This document shows positions 41,882 to 50,818 of a DNA stretch of 64,000 nucleotides, piece after piece. The notes beneath the pieces were generated by a model. The model was not told the origin of the DNA, did no database searches, and saw nothing but the letters and a program-made list of their open reading frames with translations. Numbering within the stretch: the first letter of the stretch is position 1; the number at the start of each line of letters is the position of its first letter. The DNA lies in NCBI RefSeq assembly GCF_047126315.1, contig NZ_CP138953.1, positions 1,054,001-1,118,000 on the forward strand, in the 5' to 3' direction. Origin of the DNA: Shimia sp022448905 (lineage in GTDB: Bacteria > Pseudomonadota > Alphaproteobacteria > Rhodobacterales > Rhodobacteraceae). The translations under genes were made by a program, and so were the position numbers.

Positions 41882-42682
41882 TCAGTAAGAGACCGGCCCG
41901 TCCGCCTTGTTGAGCATCACGCCAAGAATAGGTTTCACCTCCGAAAGGATTTGCTCAACCTTGGTGATGTCCTCGGCGGTGGAAATACCGCCGCCCGCCA
42001 CCACCAGAACCGCGTCGACGTTGGGCAGAAAGCCCAGCACGTCGTCAAATTCCAGCGCGGGTGGCATGTCAAACAGCATCAGATCGGGGCAGAGCGCCTC
42101 TTCCAATTCTTCGAGCACTTCGGCTGCGATGTCGTTTTGGAACAGTTCCGCGGAGTTCTCGCTGGCGCTGTCGTTTAAGGCCACGGCGAGGTTGGGCTGC
42201 ACCCGTTGCAGGAAGTTCTCCGGCGCGATCACGCCGCTGAGGTAATCCGCCATGCTGTCTTTTGCGGAGAGGCCCAAGGTTTCGGCCAGGCTTGGCGCGC
42301 GCAAGTCCATATCCAGCAAGACGGTACGCACAGACTCTAGGCGTGAAAACGCCATGGCCAAGTTGGTGGTGACAAAGCTGCTGCCGCAGCCACGGGTGGG
42401 CGCGGTCACAGCAACGCGGCTCCAGCCATGCTCGTTGAGCGCCTGCAACAGACGGGTGCGCAGCATGTCAAAGGCGGCATGGGCCGGATGGCTGCGGGTG
42501 GCGCTGACGATGAAGTTCTTCTCCAGATCCGCATCCTTGAGCGCGGCCACGGTCAAGCCTTCCCAGAACACATCCGGGTCATGCACCACAGGCAGCCGCG
42601 CCTCCTCATAAGATGCGTCACTTGATGCCTCGGTGGCCTCCTCTTCTGGGAGGTCGGTCTCGTGGGTCTGATCTGTGCTCAT
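41882..42682 (-). CDS. CpsD/CapB-like polysaccharide ATPase with altered P-loop
   Basis: A 266-residue cytoplasmic protein of the bacterial tyrosine-kinase/CpsD ATPase fold. It has FDMLRTRLLQAL near residue 71, the P-loop region VTAPTRGCGSSFVTTNLAMA near 92, a Walker A' VLLDMDLRAPSLAETLGL near 118 and a Walker B DLMLFDMPPALEF near 202. The P-loop lysine is replaced: GCGSS instead of GxGKS/T (position 101). The C-terminus has only a single Tyr (ADGPVSY) rather than a Tyr cluster. In these pathways the ATPase partners the Wzz-type protein, encoded at 58.7 kb, to set chain length. Catalysis may be lost or unusual. Confidence 0.82.
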   Translation of the reverse strand: MSTDQTHETDLPEEEATEASSDASYEEARLPVVHDPDVFWEGLTVAALKDADLEKNFIVSATRSHPAHAAFDMLRTRLLQALNEHGWSRVAVTAPTRGCGSSFVTTNLAMAFSRLESVRTVLLDMDLRAPSLAETLGLSAKDSMADYLSGVIAPENFLQRVQPNLAVALNDSASENSAELFQNDIAAEVLEELEEALCPDLMLFDMPPALEFDDVLGFLPNVDAVLVVAGGGISTAEDITKVEQILSEVKPILGVMLNKADGPVSY

Positions 42683-42773
42683 GGCGCGTGAATCCGCTCT
42701 GTTTGGGGCAAAACTATCAGGGCAATGCGGACAAAAGAAAGGCACCATTGCGGAGATAGGGGGACGTGTGGGG

Positions 42774-43301
42774 TTAAGCGGCGGTCCAGCGGGTGATGGT
42801 GGCGGCGATGTCTGCGGCCACTTGCGCGCGCGCAGGGTGGTCTACCTCAGCGTAGAAGGCATGGGCCGCGTTGGGCAACAGAGTGGCGGTGGCGGGCACG
42901 GTGGTCAGCCAAGCCTCGGAAGGGCGTCCGGGGTCGTTGTCACCAAAATAGACCTGGGTTGGGATCGCCAGAGCGCGCTCGTCCCGCAACCGCGTAGAGG
43001 AGACGCAGATCAGGCCAGTTAGGGGAACGCCGGCTTGTGCGGCTCTCCACAGGGCCGTGCCGCCCGCGCTGTAGCCGAGGCCAATGAGAGCGGGCTGGTC
43101 AGCCATCATGTCGCAAAGTCTGCGCACTGCCCGCGCCATGCCGTCTTCTTGGAACAGGTGATGGTGTAGGGCTTCGCCGCTGAGGGGCGGTTGATCGCAA
43201 AGGTCGGCAAGGGATAGGCGGTCGACGCCCGGCAAACCCGCGCTCAGGCACAGCGCTTCATCGGGCGCACCATGGATGTCGGTGACAACGATAAGCGACA
43301 T
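42774..43301 (-). CDS. alpha/beta-hydrolase (dienelactone hydrolase-like)
   Basis: A 175-residue alpha/beta-hydrolase. The nucleophile elbow is ALIGLGYSAGGTALW near residue 86, where Ser is embedded in GYSAGG. An acid in QVYFGDNDPGRPSEAW near 123 and the His in PNAAHAFYAEVDHP near 147 complete the triad. The start at 43301 follows the fusion gene's stop by one base. It is the last gene of the coupled six-gene polysaccharide operon, although its substrate is unknown. Confidence 0.78.
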   Translation of the reverse strand: MSLIVVTDIHGAPDEALCLSAGLPGVDRLSLADLCDQPPLSGEALHHHLFQEDGMARAVRRLCDMMADQPALIGLGYSAGGTALWRAAQAGVPLTGLICVSSTRLRDERALAIPTQVYFGDNDPGRPSEAWLTTVPATATLLPNAAHAFYAEVDHPARAQVAADIAATITRWTAA

Positions 43302-43302
43302 G

Positions 43303-45423
43303 TCAGAAGCCAAGCAGGTTGGCCTCATCAATCACCTTGGTCAGGAACACATCGCGGCGGCGTTCCGGCTCCCAGCCCAGCACCTTTTTGGGCAGGCTGT
43401 TGTCAAACGGCGAGAAATGCGCGCGGCTCTTCCAATCGGCCAAGGACGGGTTGGACAGCCCGCCACGACGCAGCACCTGTTTCTTCAGGACATATTTCAC
43501 CGAGGCAGAGGCGTAAAACGCGGTCAGGTTGCCCGGTTTTACTTTGATCCGCGCGCCTAGACGGGCGTGGATCGCGTCAAAATAATCGGTGGCGGAGAAC
43601 ATCGGTTCCCCCACCAGATTGAAGCTCTGCCCCAAAGCGTCATCGTTTTCCGCCATCAGGATCAGCCCTTCGGCGATGTCCTCGTTGAGCACAAACGGCA
43701 GGATGTGCTTGCCCTTGCCCCAAATGCGCACCGCGCCCGCGCCATGCCATCGGCCAATGCCCCAATGCTGTAACGGACCGCCTTTGCCCAGCACTATGCC
43801 GGGGCGGGCAATCACCAGCGGCAGGCCGTGTTTGCGATGCATTTCAAGCAGCCGCGCCTCACATTCGGCCTTAGAGCGCGCATAGATGTTCCGGTCGCTC
43901 ATGTCATCGCCAAAACCCAAGCTCTCGCGAATGGTCACGCTGGGATCGGACATGTCATAGCTGGCGATGGTGCCGGTGTAGATAAACCGTTTCACACCCG
44001 CCGCCTGTGCCGCTTGGGCGATGGTTTCCGTCACCGCTACGTCGTTTTTTAACGCAGCCTCCCAGGTAGCATCCATGGATTTGCCAAGGTGGTAGACAAT
44101 CTCGATGCCGTCCATGGCCTCGGCCAGTTGATCCGGATCGCGCAGGTTGGCGCCAAACAGCTCCACATGGTCGGCAATGTCATCAAACGGCCCGGAGGTG
44201 CCGCGCGACAGCACACGCACATCGCGGCCTTTGGCAACCCAGGCGCGGGTCAGGTCACGACCAATGAAGCCGGTGCCGCCAATCACCAGAACAGACGGTC
44301 TTAGCTTGGCGCGGCTCGCCGGTTTCGGTTTTTTGGCAGGTTTCGGCATGAGCGCGATGGCATCGTCAATTGCCTGCATCACCAGTGTGGCGTTGTCGCC
44401 ATGGAACCGTGCGTCCAAGTCGCGGCCCGAGCGGACGGCGCTGTAAAAAGCTCCGGTCAGCCCGGCAAAGGACAATCCGTAAGGCGATTTGCGATTGAGA
44501 GACACCAACTGCCGCGCGCCATTCACCACGCCTTCGCGCAGATGCTGGCCGGCCAAGCCTATCTGGCGCAGGAAGGGGTTGGCGACAATGTCGGCGGCGT
44601 TTTCGGCGTCCACGGTCAGCACGTCGTGGGCGTAGTCATAGCGCGCGGTGGCGGTGGAGCCATGCAGGATCACCGATCGGTCGTCCATGGTTTCCACCAA
44701 CGACAGGTTCAGCGTGACCGACACATCCCCAGCCGACGCCAGAATGCGCCAACCCTGCGGACGCGTTGTGTCGCCGGGGATTTCGACCGGTTTGGACAGG
44801 CTCAGATGCTCTACGTTCAGTGGGCCAAACAGGTCCACGGCAAAGGCAAATAAATGCGGACCCAGCTCCAGCAGCATGTTTTTTGGCTCTCGCAGCAGCC
44901 ACAAGCCATATGGCCCGGAGCGTAGCGGCATCATTGGGAAGTTCCAGTTGATCTCCGCGCTGGCGACGCGGCCAATCTCACCGGCCTCAAGCCGGGTTTT
45001 CAGGCGCTGATAGCCTGGCGTGCCCATGAAGTTGTGCCCGGCGGCAAAGACGCGGCCTGCGTCAGAAGCGATCTGCTGGATTTCGGCGGTCTCCACACCG
45101 GAGATCGCCACCGGTTTTTCCACCAACACGTGATGCCCTGTGGCCAGGCAGGTTTCGGCCAGCGCCCGGTGCGTGCCGGGGGGCGTGACGATGTGGATGG
45201 CGTCGGCGACTTTGGCGGCGAGCAGCTTGTCCAGATCGGTATAGGCGGCAATGCCATAGGTCTGCGCCAGCGCATCGGCAGCGGCGCGGGATTGGTCACA
45301 GACGGCGACCAGCTCCACGCCTGGTGTGGCCAGAATGGCGGCGGCGTGCCAGTCAGCGATGTAACCAGCCCCCAGAAGGGCGGCGCGGATCGGGCGGTCG
45401 TCGGACAATGTGTTCATGCTCAT
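43303..45423 (-). CDS. fusion of Gfo/Idh/MocA oxidoreductase and NAD-dependent sugar epimerase
   Basis: A 706-residue two-domain protein. Residues 1 to about 355 are a Gfo/Idh/MocA dehydrogenase: AALLGAGYIADWHAAAIL near residue 14, the EKP motif HVLVEKPVAIS near 95 and GPHLFAFAVDLFG near 187. A Pro/Lys-rich linker (PKPAKKPKPASRAKL) leads to an extended SDR: VLVIGGTGFIGRDLTRAW near 377, GANLRDPDQLAEAM near 427 and the YxxxK motif in NIYARSKAECE near 533. Such activities normally sit in separate genes for nucleotide-sugar synthesis, so the fusion could channel a keto-sugar intermediate. Its start overlaps the GT2 stop. Confidence 0.93.
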   Translation of the reverse strand: MSMNTLSDDRPIRAALLGAGYIADWHAAAILATPGVELVAVCDQSRAAADALAQTYGIAAYTDLDKLLAAKVADAIHIVTPPGTHRALAETCLATGHHVLVEKPVAISGVETAEIQQIASDAGRVFAAGHNFMGTPGYQRLKTRLEAGEIGRVASAEINWNFPMMPLRSGPYGLWLLREPKNMLLELGPHLFAFAVDLFGPLNVEHLSLSKPVEIPGDTTRPQGWRILASAGDVSVTLNLSLVETMDDRSVILHGSTATARYDYAHDVLTVDAENAADIVANPFLRQIGLAGQHLREGVVNGARQLVSLNRKSPYGLSFAGLTGAFYSAVRSGRDLDARFHGDNATLVMQAIDDAIALMPKPAKKPKPASRAKLRPSVLVIGGTGFIGRDLTRAWVAKGRDVRVLSRGTSGPFDDIADHVELFGANLRDPDQLAEAMDGIEIVYHLGKSMDATWEAALKNDVAVTETIAQAAQAAGVKRFIYTGTIASYDMSDPSVTIRESLGFGDDMSDRNIYARSKAECEARLLEMHRKHGLPLVIARPGIVLGKGGPLQHWGIGRWHGAGAVRIWGKGKHILPFVLNEDIAEGLILMAENDDALGQSFNLVGEPMFSATDYFDAIHARLGARIKVKPGNLTAFYASASVKYVLKKQVLRRGGLSNPSLADWKSRAHFSPFDNSLPKKVLGWEPERRRDVFLTKVIDEANLLGF

Positions 45424-46388
45424 TTATACTCGATGATGCGCATGGCGCGGCCACGGATGCGGCGCCAGTGGAACAGGATCATGCCCATCACGTTGGGCAG
45501 TTTGGACAGGGTCAGAAGGCGGGCGTGACGCCAGGCTTCCCAATAGGGCAGCCCCTCGCGGACAAGGCCGTTTTTGGTGCGGATGTAGTTGGCGACATAG
45601 AGCGCGAGCACCAACAGGAATAGCAAGGCGCTGCCCATCAGGCCCCAGAGCGCCAGCAGCGGTAGGAGCAAGCCATAGATCACGCCGCGCAGTTGTTCCT
45701 TGCGGAAATACGGCGGGTGCATCCAGCCCACTTGGGCAAAGCCATGGCCGGTGCGTACGGCGCGCTGCCACCATTGCCCAAAGCGCAGCATGGCAGCGTC
45801 ATGGCGGGTCATTTCCTGTGGCAGGCGGCGTAGTTTCCAACCGGCTTTGGCGAGGCGCACACAGAATTCGTCGTCCTCAGCCGCAATCACCGTGGCGTCA
45901 AACCCACCGGCTTCCACAAAGGCCTTGGAGCGTACCATCATATCGCCGCCACAGGCGACAATTTCACCTGCTGGCCTGTGCCATTCAAAATCACACAGCG
46001 CGTTGTAGACACTGCGTTCGGGATAAAGCTCCGCCCGCCAGCCGGTGATCAGGCCCAGGCTGCCATCCTCGCTCAAGGCTTTTTCCCCGGCTGCGATCCA
46101 GTCATCAACCACGATGCAATCACCGTCCACGAATTGCACAAAATCCGGCAGGTCACCGGTTTGTGCCAGCGCGTCAAACCCCGCCTGCCGGGCACGGGCG
46201 GCGGTGAAGGGCAGGCTGTTGTCCAGCTCCACCACCAGCGCGCCAACCTTGCGGGCCTCGGCGACGGAATTGTCCCAGCTGCCGCTGTCGACATAGACCA
46301 TCTCTACACCCTGTGCCTTTAGCGAGGCGAGGCAGGCGATCAGACGTTTGCCTTCGTTGCGGCCAATGATGATGGCGGTGGTGCTCAT
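45420..46388 (-). CDS. family 2 glycosyltransferase
   Basis: A 322-residue GT2 enzyme: AIIIGRNEGKRLIACLASLK near residue 5, DSGSWDNSVAEARK near 34, an acidic metal-binding segment FVQFVDGDCIVVDDW near 84, GGDMMVRSKAFVEAGGFD near 148 and AAEDDEFCVRLAKAGWKLRR near 168. C-terminal membrane segments are present near 235-275. It transfers a sugar to the growing repeat unit. It is joined to the GT4 gene and to the fusion gene by ATGA overlaps. Confidence 0.93.
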   Translation of the reverse strand: MSTTAIIIGRNEGKRLIACLASLKAQGVEMVYVDSGSWDNSVAEARKVGALVVELDNSLPFTAARARQAGFDALAQTGDLPDFVQFVDGDCIVVDDWIAAGEKALSEDGSLGLITGWRAELYPERSVYNALCDFEWHRPAGEIVACGGDMMVRSKAFVEAGGFDATVIAAEDDEFCVRLAKAGWKLRRLPQEMTRHDAAMLRFGQWWQRAVRTGHGFAQVGWMHPPYFRKEQLRGVIYGLLLPLLALWGLMGSALLFLLVLALYVANYIRTKNGLVREGLPYWEAWRHARLLTLSKLPNVMGMILFHWRRIRGRAMRIIEYK

Positions 46389-47608
46389 GTTTGGCCCCCG
46401 CCCAGCAGATCGCCCAATCGCGCGGCTTCTTTGTTGATGTCAAAGGCCTTTTCCACCATGGCGCGGCCGGCAATACCCATGGCGGTGGCGCGCGCCGGAT
46501 TGGCGAGGATTTTGCCAATGGCCTCGGCCAATGCATGTGGGTTGCCCGGTGGCACCAACAGGCCAGAGGCGCCATCGGTCACCAATTCTGGAATGCCCGC
46601 AATATGCGTGGTCACAACGGGGCGGCGCGCGGCCATGGCCTCCATCAACACAACCGGCACGCCTTCGGCGAAGCTGGGCAGGACAAAGAGGTCAGAGGCA
46701 GCCAGCGCCTCGGCCACTTCGGATTGCGACTTGTAGCCCACAAACGACACGTTTTCCGCAAGCCCTGCTTTCTTCGTCTGCTTTTCCAGTGCCTTTCGCC
46801 CCGGCCCATCCCCAATCACGGTCAGATGGATCTTGGGGAATTCTGCCTTCAACGGCTCCAAGGCGCGCAGCAGAATTGGCAGGCCTTTGACCGGCGCAAG
46901 GCGCCCCACGAACAAAAGATTGGTCTCCACCGGATCCTCGCCCGCGTCATAGCGCGCGGGCTCCACGCCACAGTGGATGATATGCAGCTTGGACCAATGT
47001 TTGGGATTGGAAAACGCCATCGCCTGCGAGCGGCAGAAATGGCTGATACAGGCGACAAATTTGGCGCGTTTGATCTTTTCGTCCAGCCGCCAATGATCCG
47101 GCGCAAAGAAGATGTCCGGCCCATGCAGCGTGAAGCTGTAGGGAATGCCCGACAGCTCGCTCATCAGCATGGCCACGGTGCAGGAGGATTTGGCGATGTG
47201 GTTGTGCAGATGCCGCACGCCTTTCTTGCGCAAATGGGCCGCAAGCACGGCCGCTTCCAGAAAGTAGAACAGCTGAAAAATGCGGTTGCGCAGCCCCGGA
47301 GGCGAGGTGCGAAACGCTAAGATCGCAGCCCGAAAGAACCGGATAGGGTTGCGTATCAGTGCCCCAAAAACCGCGCCCAATAGAATGACCGGAGATTTGG
47401 CGGCAGCAAGAATATAAAAGGTGGCTTTGGCCTCGGCTTTTTGCTCGTCGCCCACCAGATGCTCCACACCGGTGCGGCGCACGGAGCAGGTTTCCACCGG
47501 CTGGCCTTGGGCGCGCAACGCGGCCACCTCGCGCTGGATAAACGTATCGGTGGCGCGGGGGTATTCGCCAGTCAAATAGGCGATGGGGGTCTTGTCTGTG
47601 TCGCTCAC
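46385..47608 (-). CDS. family 4 glycosyltransferase
   Basis: A 407-residue GT-B enzyme. The C-terminal donor domain carries NLLFVGRLAPVKGLPILLRA near residue 229, LTVIGDGPGRKALEKQ near 258 and SFAEGVPVVLMEAMAARRPV near 312 with the EX7E motif, the signature of GT4 retaining transferases. An N-terminal YLTGEYPRATDTFIQREVAA block is also typical. It overlaps both neighbours by four bases. Confidence 0.94.
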   Translation of the reverse strand: MSDTDKTPIAYLTGEYPRATDTFIQREVAALRAQGQPVETCSVRRTGVEHLVGDEQKAEAKATFYILAAAKSPVILLGAVFGALIRNPIRFFRAAILAFRTSPPGLRNRIFQLFYFLEAAVLAAHLRKKGVRHLHNHIAKSSCTVAMLMSELSGIPYSFTLHGPDIFFAPDHWRLDEKIKRAKFVACISHFCRSQAMAFSNPKHWSKLHIIHCGVEPARYDAGEDPVETNLLFVGRLAPVKGLPILLRALEPLKAEFPKIHLTVIGDGPGRKALEKQTKKAGLAENVSFVGYKSQSEVAEALAASDLFVLPSFAEGVPVVLMEAMAARRPVVTTHIAGIPELVTDGASGLLVPPGNPHALAEAIGKILANPARATAMGIAGRAMVEKAFDINKEAARLGDLLGGGQT

Positions 47609-48582
47609 GACGGCGGGGCCTGCTGCTCTTGCTGCTCAATCGCAGCCTGCATCGCAGCCGCAAAGGGCAGCATTGTGACAGGGCCAAGGCGATTGTGCAT
47701 CATGGTGTTTGAATAATGAACGGGGCGGTGGCGGGCTTCCAGCACGGCGCGGCGCAGAAGACCGGGCATGGCGGCGCTGTCCGGTGTGACAAAGGCCGCT
47801 AGACGCCAGAGGGCCAGCGGTGTGGGAAAAACCCGTTTGGGCCAGCCACAGGCGCGAAACGCGGTCAGGAAGGCCGCGCGGCTGGGCCGATCATCGTCCA
47901 GCACGTTGAGTGTGCCGACGCCGGTGTTTTCATGGGCTGCTTTAAGCAGCGCTTCGGCAGCCAAATCGACGCGGCACAGAGGTACTTCGCCGCCGCCGTC
48001 GATTTTTAGCAACGTACTGCCAACCGCCGGCCCGATATGGGCATTGAACAGGTGATCCGGCCCCCAGACGGCCCCAAGACGCAGGATCGAGAGCGCATAG
48101 CCGTAGAGCGATGCGCCGTCATGGAAGAGCGTTTCCTGGGTGAGTTTGGCCTGCGCGTAGGCATCCCGCCCGTCGGCGTTCACCGCTGTGGCCTCGTCCA
48201 CCGTGCCGCCTTTGGGCACGCCACTCACATCATAGACCGACAGCGAGCCGGCCAGTACCACATGAGGCACCTGCGCCGCGATCACCGCGTCGATCACCAC
48301 CACCGAGGCCGCCACCGTGTCACGTTCCTGATCTCCGGACAGCGTGGCGGCGCAATGGATCAGGGTTTGGATGCCGGTCAAAGCCTGCGCCAGACCGTCG
48401 CCCGCAGAAGTCAGGTCCATCGCAACGATTTCAACGGTTTCGTCTGCTTGCCAGTCAGCGGGCACTTTCGCCATATCGCGCACAAATAAACGCAACGCAG
48501 TGCCCTCGGCGCGGGCCTGCTCCACGCAGTGGCGCCCGATAAAGCCCGTGGCGCCTGTTATGGCAAGGGTGGCCCCTCTCAT
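47605..48582 (-). CDS. NAD-dependent epimerase/dehydratase family protein
   Basis: A 325-residue extended SDR: LAITGATGFIGRHCVEQARA near residue 5, an Asp-rich binding segment (VAMDLTSAGDG) near 54 and YAQAKLTQE with the catalytic YxxxK near 145. It probably modifies a nucleotide sugar. The ATG at 48582 overlaps the upstream stop (ATGA). Confidence 0.9.
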   Translation of the reverse strand: MRGATLAITGATGFIGRHCVEQARAEGTALRLFVRDMAKVPADWQADETVEIVAMDLTSAGDGLAQALTGIQTLIHCAATLSGDQERDTVAASVVVIDAVIAAQVPHVVLAGSLSVYDVSGVPKGGTVDEATAVNADGRDAYAQAKLTQETLFHDGASLYGYALSILRLGAVWGPDHLFNAHIGPAVGSTLLKIDGGGEVPLCRVDLAAEALLKAAHENTGVGTLNVLDDDRPSRAAFLTAFRACGWPKRVFPTPLALWRLAAFVTPDSAAMPGLLRRAVLEARHRPVHYSNTMMHNRLGPVTMLPFAAAMQAAIEQQEQQAPPS

Positions 48583-49712
48583 GTGGCCCAAGGCATGGGC
48601 GCCATCGGCTCACAGCGCGTTGTCATATCTTGTGCGCAGCCATCAGCACCGGAATTCTGAATGGCCAGCGTGACCTCGTTGAGGTGCAGGGCAAAATCCG
48701 GCGACAGGCGGCATGGACGTCCCTCGGCCAAGGCATCGAGCATTTCGGCAGGGCCAAGGGCAAAGTTCATCGCCGCCGCGCCCCAGCGTTCCACCTTGGG
48801 GTGGGTGTCACCTTTGATCTTTTGCCGCGTGCCAATTGGATGTTCGACCAGCCGACGGCGCAGGGTGAAGCGGCGGTGGAATTTGACTGGTGCGTCATTG
48901 TCCCAGGCCTGTTTCACCTGCAGCACGCCTTTGTCGCCAAACACGCGGATCTTGTGGTCATGACTCGCCACAATCGAGCAGGTCAGCCGCGCGGTGATGC
49001 CATTTTCAAAGAACAGCGTGGCGGTGGAAAAGTCTGGCGTGCCGGTGATTTCTTTGCCCGGCAGACATTCGGCAGAGGCGGCCACCACGCGGCGCACGCT
49101 GCCAAACATGCCAATCAGCCAGGTCAGGTAATAACCCGCATGTTCTAGTGTGCAGCCGACGGCAAACTCGTCCTCGGCAGGCCAGGGCGCGCCGCTTTCG
49201 CTCGTCCAATCGACATAGGGCGCTTGTGGGATGAAACCGTCATCCAACTCAGCGTAGATCAGGCGCACGGAGCCAGCCACATCGTTGCGAATGGCTTTGC
49301 CCAGGGTCTGCGCCGCCTCGCCCAGCACCGAGCAGGGCGCAGAAGACAACAGCAGGCCTTTTTGTGCGGCCAGCTCATGTAGCGCGATGGCGTCAGCCAT
49401 ATCGGTGGCCAAAGGCTTTTCGGAATAGACGTGATGTCCTGCTTCCAAGCAGGCTCGCGAGACCTCGTAATGCGCGCCGGGGTTGGTCAGGTTCAACACC
49501 AGAGAGCCTTGTGGCAGGTTGCCCAGAAACCGCTCCAAACTGTCCGCGGTGTGCAGGTTCCAGTGGTCGGAAAAGGCTTTCAGGCGCTCTGGATCATGGT
49601 CATACACCTGCGTCACCGCGATGTCGGGGTGGGCTGCAAACGACCGCATGTAGAGGTCGGCGACAAAGCCGCAACCGATGATCGACACACTGCGGGTTTG
49701 GGCGGCTGACAT
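48579..49712 (-). CDS. Gfo/Idh/MocA-family oxidoreductase
   Basis: About 377 residues from the ATG at 49712: SIIGCGFVADLYMRSFAAH near residue 10, the EKP motif HHVYSEKPLATDMADAI near 96 and a C-terminal beta-sheet domain (CTLEHAGYYLTWLIG near 187). Family members oxidise or reduce sugars bound to nucleotide, often forming 3-keto intermediates. It is the first gene of a coupled minus-strand operon (Gfo-epimerase-GT4-GT2-fusion-hydrolase). An AAGGA site precedes the start. Confidence 0.9.
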   Translation of the reverse strand: MSAAQTRSVSIIGCGFVADLYMRSFAAHPDIAVTQVYDHDPERLKAFSDHWNLHTADSLERFLGNLPQGSLVLNLTNPGAHYEVSRACLEAGHHVYSEKPLATDMADAIALHELAAQKGLLLSSAPCSVLGEAAQTLGKAIRNDVAGSVRLIYAELDDGFIPQAPYVDWTSESGAPWPAEDEFAVGCTLEHAGYYLTWLIGMFGSVRRVVAASAECLPGKEITGTPDFSTATLFFENGITARLTCSIVASHDHKIRVFGDKGVLQVKQAWDNDAPVKFHRRFTLRRRLVEHPIGTRQKIKGDTHPKVERWGAAAMNFALGPAEMLDALAEGRPCRLSPDFALHLNEVTLAIQNSGADGCAQDMTTRCEPMAPMPWAT

Positions 49713-49749
49713 GGTGGGAATCCTTTTGAACCAATACGGCATGACTATA

Positions 49750-49770
49750 GGTATTTTGGCGCGAAATACC
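49750..49770. promoter_or_regulatory. inverted repeat in the divergent EPS promoter region
   Basis: GGTATTT (49750-49756) and AAATACC (49764-49770) form a perfect inverted repeat with a 7-bp spacer, between the divergent oxidoreductase and GT26 genes. It is a candidate operator for one or both. Confidence 0.4.
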
Positions 49771-49903
49771 ACCAAGGCAGGGCGCTTGGGCAGGGGAATT
49801 GTGGCGGTTTTGAACCACTTGAGGGAAATTGCCGCACAGTTTCTGACGCTGCCAGCGGGAGTTGTTAAACTGTGCCAAATTTCAGGATCGAGGGGCGGCC
49901 AAC

Positions 49904-50653
49904 GTGCAGTTTTCCACCATCAAAGGGCCGGTCACGGTCAATGTTGCTGATCGCGCCACCTTGGAGCGCGTGGTGCGGGACCGGTTTGCCGCCCATGAAG
50001 GCTTTGCGCTGGCGACCATCAATCTCGATCATTTGGTGAAGCTGGCCAAAGATGAAGTCTTTGCCGCTGCCTATCTGGCGCAGGATTTTGTGGTGGCGGA
50101 TGGCAATCCCATTGTGTGGTTGTCGCGCAAGGCCGGGAAACCGGTGGACCTGCTGCCGGGTGCAGATTTGGTGGTTCCATTGGCGCGGTGGGCAGCTGAG
50201 GAAGGCACGCCGGTAGCCTTGATTGGCAGCACGGAGGAGGCTTTGGCCGCGGCGGCGGAGGCTTTAAAAACACAAGCACCGGGATTGGAGGTCGCGGCAT
50301 GTATTGCGCCACCCATGGGGTTTGATCCCGAAAGCGCTGCGGCAGAGGCTGTGCTGAAACAAGCTGCCGAGGCGGGCGCGCGGATGGCGTTTCTGGCGCT
50401 TGGCGCGCCGAAGCAGGAACGGTTGGCCGCGCGGGGACGACAGGTTGTGCCGCAGATGGGCTTTGCCAGCATTGGGGCGGGATTGGATTTCCTCGCAGGC
50501 ACGCAAAACCGTGCCCCGGCTTGGGTCCGGAAGCTGGCGCTGGAATGGCTCTGGCGTGCGCTGAGCAATCCGGCGCGACTGGCCGGGCGCTATCTGCGCT
50601 GTATCGGGATATTGCCGCGCCTGATGAAAGAGGCACGCGCGCAGCGGGACTAA
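49904..50653 (+). CDS. WecG/TagA/CpsF-family glycosyltransferase (GT26)
   Basis: A 249-residue transferase. It shows ATINLDHLVKLAKDE near residue 40, VVADGNPIVWLSRKAG near 64, GADLVVPLARWAAEEGTPVA near 83, and LALGAPKQERLAARG near 160. Families of this type add the second sugar to the undecaprenyl-linked primer. The GTG at 49904 follows GAGGGGCGG; a longer TTG start at 49862 is possible but not preceded by a better site. A perfect GTCGGGC/GCCCGAC hairpin directly follows the stop. Confidence 0.9.
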   Translation: MQFSTIKGPVTVNVADRATLERVVRDRFAAHEGFALATINLDHLVKLAKDEVFAAAYLAQDFVVADGNPIVWLSRKAGKPVDLLPGADLVVPLARWAAEEGTPVALIGSTEEALAAAAEALKTQAPGLEVAACIAPPMGFDPESAAAEAVLKQAAEAGARMAFLALGAPKQERLAARGRQVVPQMGFASIGAGLDFLAGTQNRAPAWVRKLALEWLWRALSNPARLAGRYLRCIGILPRLMKEARAQRD

Positions 50654-50670
50654 GTCGGGCAGAGCCCGAC
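50654..50670 (+). other. hairpin after the GT26 gene
   Basis: GTCGGGC (50654-50660) and GCCCGAC (50664-50670) with an AGA loop begin right after the stop codon. No T-run follows; further GC-rich inverted repeats lie near 50758-50810. It may terminate transcription with help or stabilise the transcript. Confidence 0.4.
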
Positions 50671-50818
50671 CGCGGGTGGGCGTGCTTTGATCTATTTGCG
50701 CGCGCTAGGGTTCCCTCTGTGTGAGTGGGTTTTTGGGTTTTGCGAGGGTGCAGAAGCGCCCGCCCATGGGGGCGGTCGGGCGCTGCCCGGCGGCGTGCAG
50801 GGCACGCCACTTTTCGGG

